Notes under the pieces: generated by a model
What the model was told of the DNA's origin: nothing
What the model saw: only the letters and a program-made list of their open reading frames with translations
Database searches by the model: none
Made by a program: the position numbers and the translations under genes
Source of the DNA: an uncultured Erysipelotrichaceae bacterium
Lineage (GTDB): Bacteria > Bacillota_I > Bacilli_A > RFN20 > CAG-826
Direction: 5' to 3'
Length of the DNA: 64,000 nt
Assembly (NCBI GenBank): GCA_902787955.1
Contig: CADAIJ010000009.1
Span: 1 to 64,000, forward strand
Shown: piece after piece, positions 60,149 to 64,000 of the stretch
How the letters are laid out: each line of letters opens with the position of its first letter
Numbering within the stretch: the stretch's first letter is position 1

Positions 60149-61087
60149 TCATTTCTTTTCTAAGATGCGCATTTTCGCGCTTTTACTACGTGGATTAACT
60201 TCCATCTCTTCTTCACTAGGAAGAATAACTTTATGGGAAATTAATCTAAATTTAGCTTCATCTTCTTCACTAGGAAGAGAATAAACATTATGTCTATTTC
60301 CTTCGACTTTAGAGACCTTTAAGAATTCGTTTTTAACGATTCTATCTTCTAAGGAATGGAAGGAAATTATAACAAATCTTCCTGAAGCATTTAACAAAGT
60401 TAAACCTTGTTCAATTGCCTCTTTTAAGGCACCTAATTCATCGTTAACTTCAATACGAATAGCTTGGAAGATTTGTTTAGCAGGATGTCCCTTCTTTTGA
60501 AGTTCTTTTTGAGGCTTACTTTCCTTAATGATTTCCACTAAATCGAAGGTGGTTTCAATGGGATTATTTTCGCGATGTTTAACGATATTTTTAGCGATTT
60601 GGTAAGAATATTTATCTTCACCATATTCGCGGAAAACTCTGGTTAATTCGTTAAGTGAATATGAGTTAACTACTTCAAACGCGCTTAATTCTTGTTCTTG
60701 ATCCATTCTCATATCGAGTCTAGATTCGTTACGATAAGAGAAACCTCTACTAGCGTCATCAAATTGAGGGGAAGACACTCCTAAATCCATAATGATTCCA
60801 TCAACTTTATTAACTCCAAGTTTTTGAAGTTCTTCAGTTAAATTTCTAAAGTCGCTATGGATAAGAGTGAAGTTATTACCTATTTTTTCTAAGACTTCTT
60901 GGGATTTATTAATTGCTTCAATGTCTTTATCGAAAGCATATAAGTGACCAGACTTATTTAGTTTTGAAAGAATTAAACTAGAGTGGCCACCTCTACCCAA
61001 GGTTAAATCAACATATATTCCGTCTTTTTTTATATTTAAGCCATCAACAGCTTCATTTAATAAAACAGTAACGTGCTCTTTATTCAT
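60149..61087 (-). CDS. rsmH: 16S rRNA m4C1402 methyltransferase RsmH
   Basis: The 312-aa protein (start 61087, MNKEHVTVLLNEAVDGL) carries YVDLTLGRGGHSSLILSK (SAM binding), IMDLGVSSPQFDDASRGFSYR, HPAKQIFQAIRIEVNDEL and ISFHSLEDR. It methylates C1402 in 16S rRNA. It overlaps mraZ by eight bases, as is typical. Confidence 0.97.
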   Translation of the reverse strand: MNKEHVTVLLNEAVDGLNIKKDGIYVDLTLGRGGHSSLILSKLNKSGHLYAFDKDIEAINKSQEVLEKIGNNFTLIHSDFRNLTEELQKLGVNKVDGIIMDLGVSSPQFDDASRGFSYRNESRLDMRMDQEQELSAFEVVNSYSLNELTRVFREYGEDKYSYQIAKNIVKHRENNPIETTFDLVEIIKESKPQKELQKKGHPAKQIFQAIRIEVNDELGALKEAIEQGLTLLNASGRFVIISFHSLEDRIVKNEFLKVSKVEGNRHNVYSLPSEEDEAKFRLISHKVILPSEEEMEVNPRSKSAKMRILEKK

Positions 61088-61505
61088 TAAGTAAAGCCTC
61101 GGATTTAGCTTCGAATTCTTTTTCGTTAAGAGAGTTATATTCGTCCCATTTATCCTTGTTCCAGATTTCAATATGGTCGATAACTCCTACAATAACGATT
61201 TCTTTAGAGATGGAATATTTGTTTAAAAGTTGCGCCGGGATTTGGATTCGATATTGTTTATCAATGTTTAGTTCAAAGACACTAGATAAAGCAATACGAA
61301 CGATATCACGGTTGTTCTTAGAAGTGTATGGGAGAGAAGATAATTTAGCTAAGTAAGAATTGAATTCGGCTTCTTTATAAATGGTTAAAGAACCTTCGTA
61401 TCCACGAAGAATATAAAGCTTCTCACAGAGTTCACTTCTAAATTTAGAAGGAAGGACGAGACGGCCTTTATCATCTAGATTATGTTCAAAGGATCCGAAA
61501 AACAT
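61080..61505 (-). CDS. mraZ: Transcriptional regulator MraZ
   Basis: The 141-aa protein starts MFFGSFEHNLDDKGRLVLPSKFR and contains two AbrB-like repeats; the second has LNIDKQYRIQIPAQLL. It is the first gene of the division cluster and binds repeats in front of itself. Confidence 0.97.
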   Translation of the reverse strand: MFFGSFEHNLDDKGRLVLPSKFRSELCEKLYILRGYEGSLTIYKEAEFNSYLAKLSSLPYTSKNNRDIVRIALSSVFELNIDKQYRIQIPAQLLNKYSISKEIVIVGVIDHIEIWNKDKWDEYNSLNEKEFEAKSEALLNE

Positions 61506-61530
61506 TCCACTTTACTCCACTTTCTCCCAC
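61506..61530 (-). promoter_or_regulatory. MraZ-binding repeats
   Basis: On the minus strand GTGGG (61530-61526), GTGGA (61520-61516) and GTGGA (61510-61506) occur every 10 bases, directly in front of the ATG. This matches the known MraZ box of GTGG repeats, so the cluster is probably autoregulated. A possible -10 (TATACT) is at 61547-61542. Confidence 0.88.
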
Positions 61531-61599
61531 AAGGTAGTTATAGTATATGAATTCGTTAATTAGTTTTCTATTAGAAATTTATATAATTTTTGACACTGT

Positions 61600-61632
61600 A
61601 TGAAAAATAAAAGCCTCATCGATTGATGAGAC
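61600..61632 (-). terminator. Intrinsic terminator after yceD
   Basis: CTCATC (61615-61620) pairs with GATGAG (61625-61630). GCTTTTATTTTT follows on the minus strand. Confidence 0.78.
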
Positions 61633-61678
61633 TATTAAGGATAAAACTTAGTTTTATTTTTGTAAGTTTTAGTACACA

Positions 61679-61725
61679 ATTAGTAGTTTTGTGGTAGCAC
61701 TTCTAAAAGAGTAAAAACTACTAAT
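61679..61725. repeat. Inverted repeat at the end of yceD
   Basis: ATTAGTAGTTTT (61679-61690) is complementary to AAAACTACTAAT (61714-61725) over 12 bases with a 23-base loop. It overlaps the stop codon of the yceD gene. Without a T-run it is not an ordinary terminator; it may protect the 3' end or retard transcription. Confidence 0.6.
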
Positions 61726-62218
61726 CTATATCCAAATCTTTGAGTTTATCGAATTTAGAATTACCGTTTTCTTTCTGTTCTAATTCAAATTCATCGGAAG
61801 ATATAACACGGTAACCATCCCCACTTTCAGGCTTCTTCGCGTTAGGAGCGATTGGTTTAAGCGGGATAGCGCTTATCACTAAATCATAGATATATTCATC
61901 AAGATTTAAGATGTTTCCTTTTAATAAAAGGATGTCGTCTTCTGCATCGTCTTCATAGAAAGCAAAGTTAAGGTTATCGCTAGCATGTAAAGTAGTGTTA
62001 AAAGGTTTTAAAGAATAAGAGCAAATCAAAGTAACTTTAGCTTTTATTTTTAGATCCAAATTTACAAAGTCTTCATATTTATGCGCAGTAGCAATAACAT
62101 CGACACTTTCAATGTCATTAAGAGGGAAGATAGAAGGATATTTTTCCTTATCTAAAACTACTACTTCTTTTAAAGTAAGTTCTTTTGTATGAGGAATTTT
62201 ATTAACTTCTAAACGCAT
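61721..62218 (-). CDS. yceD: YceD (DUF177) family protein
   Basis: The 165-aa protein fits the DUF177/YceD family: a central VDVIATAHKYEDFVNLDLKIKAKVTLICSYSLKPF pattern with a single Cys, then EYIYDLVISAIPLKPIAPNA, which mirrors the family's l...e.i.lslP..p.h. The usual gene after it is rpmF (ribosomal protein L32), but no L32 frame follows here. It begins on the last base of pheT's stop. Confidence 0.85.
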   Translation of the reverse strand: MRLEVNKIPHTKELTLKEVVVLDKEKYPSIFPLNDIESVDVIATAHKYEDFVNLDLKIKAKVTLICSYSLKPFNTTLHASDNLNFAFYEDDAEDDILLLKGNILNLDEYIYDLVISAIPLKPIAPNAKKPESGDGYRVISSDEFELEQKENGNSKFDKLKDLDID

Positions 62219-64000
62219 TATTTTCTTAACTCAATTCCAAATTTAGATTCTAACGCTTTGATGATACTTTCTTCTAATGAAGAAACCTCTTCTGCTACTA
62301 AAGTCTTTTCAAAGCTAGAATAGGTTAAGGAGAGGGCTAAAGAATAATAGCCTTCTTTCATATGGCTTCCTTCATAAACATCAAAGACTTCGACGTTTTT
62401 AATAAGTTCACGGTTAACTTTATAGATTTCTTTAATGATTTCTTCTGAGGTAATTCCTTTTTTAACCACTAAAGCGAGGTCATGGTTAACTGGTGGGAAC
62501 TTAGATAATTCTGACATCTTCTTTTGACCAGTTTTAATGCTGAATAAAACGTCTAAATCCATTTCAAGAACATAAGCTGGTTCTTTTAAAGAATATCTTT
62601 CTAAGGCAAATGGATGAAGTTCACCAAAGACGGCGAGAGGTTTATTATCCACTTTCACTAAAGCGGATTTACCTGGGTGAAGATCTTTATTAGTGCTTCT
62701 TTCAATTAAGACGCGTTTATTATCGATACTATAAAGGTTAAGTAAACCTTCAACGATACCTTTTAAATCATAGAAACTATATGGTTCACTAACAAGTTTA
62801 CCTCTTCTAAGTTTATTTCCATATAAGACAACGCCTAAACGGATATGTTTAACTCCACCTTCACTAAAGATATCACTAACCTCGAAGAAGGAGACGTTAT
62901 TATTGCCGTGGTTGATATTATAAATAAGAGCGTTCATTAAGGATGGAAGAACATTAGTTCTAACGTATTCTCTTTCATCAGTTAATGGATTCATTACTTT
63001 ATAAGGTTCTTCCACTTTAAAGAAGGATAAATCTTGAGCTTCTTTTTCATCCACTAAAGTGTAGGTTAATTGTTCATCAAGGCCAATACCTCTTAAGTAT
63101 GAGCGGACAATACGTTTATTGTTAACATTTGGATCAAGTCCACCAACCGATAACTTAATTTCTGGGAGAGTGGAAACAATCTTATCAAAACCTAAGATAC
63201 GAATAACTTCTTCGCTTAAATCCGCTTCAGAATTGATGTCAATTCGATTATCTGGGATTAAGGCAGTGAATTTATCATTATCGAGTTCAGTTACTTTAAT
63301 AAAGGCTTTTTCAAGGGTTTCTTTAATTAAAGAATGATCAAAGGATGTACCAAGTCTTTTATTAATATAAGTGCAGGAAGAAGATAAGGTAAGTGGCTTA
63401 TATTCTTCTTTCAAATAGGTGTTAACACTAGAGTTTTCTTTGGCTTCACATAAATCTTTTAACAAGGCTAATGTGAGGGACATAACCTCGTTATATTGGT
63501 TTGGATTGATTCCTTTAACAAAGCGTTGAGAGGAATCCGAAACAAGCGCTAAACGAGTGGATGTACGACGAATAGAAGCGAAATTAAAGTTAGCGGCTTC
63601 TACGGCAACATTTTTCGTATTTTCATCAATCGCACATTCAAGTGAACCCATAACGCCACCTAAGCACATTACTTTAGAGTCAGATGTTATAGTGATATCA
63701 CCTTTTTGGAGTTTATATGTCTTTTCATCTAAAGCGACAAAATCACCTTCTAAATCATCTCTTACAATGAGTTCTTTCTTTGGTAATTTATCAAGGTCAT
63801 ACATATGTAATGGCTGACCAGTTAAAAGCATAACGTAGTTACCAATATCTACGATATTATTGATGGAACGGATTCCACTAGAACGGAGAGCTTCTTTCAT
63901 CCAATCTGGTGATTCTTTAACTTTAATACCTTTAACCACCATTAAGGAGAATTGAGGACAATTTGGAGTTAAAGAATTAACTTCGATTTCGTTTTTATCT
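62218..64000 (-). CDS. pheT: Phenylalanyl-tRNA synthetase beta subunit (5' part outside window)
   Basis: The visible 594 codons cover the B3/B4 core, including SPDWMKEALRSSGIRSINNIVDI, NYVMLLTGQPLHMYDL, the B5 DNA-binding-like region, the catalytic-like domain with VRTNVLPSLMNALI and FFEVSDIF, and the C-terminal FDX-ACB domain (FPPVNHDLALVV to the end). The frame is open to the right edge, where it reads NSLTPNCPQFS, so about 200 N-terminal residues (tRNA-binding domain) lie outside. A Met at 63942 is internal, not the start. It forms the alpha2-beta2 enzyme with PheS. Confidence 0.95.
   Translation of the reverse strand, partial: DKNEIEVNSLTPNCPQFSLMVVKGIKVKESPDWMKEALRSSGIRSINNIVDIGNYVMLLTGQPLHMYDLDKLPKKELIVRDDLEGDFVALDEKTYKLQKGDITITSDSKVMCLGGVMGSLECAIDENTKNVAVEAANFNFASIRRTSTRLALVSDSSQRFVKGINPNQYNEVMSLTLALLKDLCEAKENSSVNTYLKEEYKPLTLSSSCTYINKRLGTSFDHSLIKETLEKAFIKVTELDNDKFTALIPDNRIDINSEADLSEEVIRILGFDKIVSTLPEIKLSVGGLDPNVNNKRIVRSYLRGIGLDEQLTYTLVDEKEAQDLSFFKVEEPYKVMNPLTDEREYVRTNVLPSLMNALIYNINHGNNNVSFFEVSDIFSEGGVKHIRLGVVLYGNKLRRGKLVSEPYSFYDLKGIVEGLLNLYSIDNKRVLIERSTNKDLHPGKSALVKVDNKPLAVFGELHPFALERYSLKEPAYVLEMDLDVLFSIKTGQKKMSELSKFPPVNHDLALVVKKGITSEEIIKEIYKVNRELIKNVEVFDVYEGSHMKEGYYSLALSLTYSSFEKTLVAEEVSSLEESIIKALESKFGIELRK

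Noticed and set aside
61506-61720. rpmF (ribosomal protein L32) after yceD
   Set aside because: No frame with the L32 pattern or zinc cysteines is present on the minus strand here.
63942-64000. ATG at 63942 as the start of pheT
   Set aside because: The frame stays open to the edge and encodes conserved PheT residues upstream, so the gene is cut by the window, not shortened.

Overview
The window is about one-third GC and gene-dense, with nearly all genes on the minus strand. TGA is a stop codon (for example at the ATGA overlaps of the trk and nucleotidyltransferase genes) and tryptophan is TGG, so the standard code applies. Gene content (T-box regulated valS and ileS, CIRCE-controlled clpB, RNase HIII, MutS2, YqeY, DegV, AsnA, TrkH/TrkA) indicates a low-GC member of the Bacilli. 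A division cluster reduced to mraZ-rsmH-(46-aa membrane protein)-ftsA-ftsZ, with no mur or pbp genes between, and a ClpB without its N-domain resemble the gut Mollicutes-related lineages (RF39-like). That placement is inference.

Layout. 0.3-2.7 kb is accessory: a membrane protein with an HTH-nucleotidyltransferase, a candidate 330-nt structured RNA next to a 109-aa protein, and tRNA-Trp. 2.7-9 kb holds yqeY, a trkH/trkA/trkA potassium uptake operon, a Cys-nucleophile hydrolase with DegV, and a lipid-linked glycosyltransferase. 9-15.5 kb encodes two secreted lipoproteins with Ser/Thr/Glu linkers, a membrane-anchored carboxylesterase and a 22-codon apparently leaderless gene. 15.6-22 kb has cysK, four tRNAs, a small island (Xre regulator, DUF4417 protein, toxin-like and immunity-like proteins), a PTS IIC protein, an aquaporin and acyl carrier protein. 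22.1-26.9 kb is an eight-gene compact Tad-like pilus/secretion operon. 27-38 kb is housekeeping: valS, engB, lon, tig, glutathione peroxidase, clpB. 38-43.5 kb has membrane proteins, a DUF2130 protein, a CPA2 antiporter with a PII-like partner, and asnA. 43.5-46.6 kb contains a two-gene ABC exporter, a Nif11-leader/zinc-ribbon peptide and a type III toxin-antitoxin locus beside tRNA-Arg. 46.6-64 kb is uvrC, mutS2, an inserted membrane-protein cassette, rnhC, rluD, lspA, ileS, ftsZ, ftsA, rsmH, mraZ, yceD and the 3' part of pheT, which runs off the window.

The strongest non-housekeeping observations are: (1) a complete type III toxin-antitoxin architecture (promoter, two 44-nt RNA repeats that fold, a terminator, then a ToxN/AbiQ-like toxin); (2) the structured RNA plus small protein at 1.7-2.4 kb; (3) a duplicated 20-bp promoter/start element flanking an inserted gene between mutS2 and rnhC, with start codons at the predicted transcription start, that is, leaderless mRNAs; (4) the minimal Tad-like operon with a 48-aa pilin-like peptide; (5) a short transcript that folds into a 10-bp hairpin with six cytosines in its loop. 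No rRNA, insertion sequence, prophage or CRISPR array was seen.
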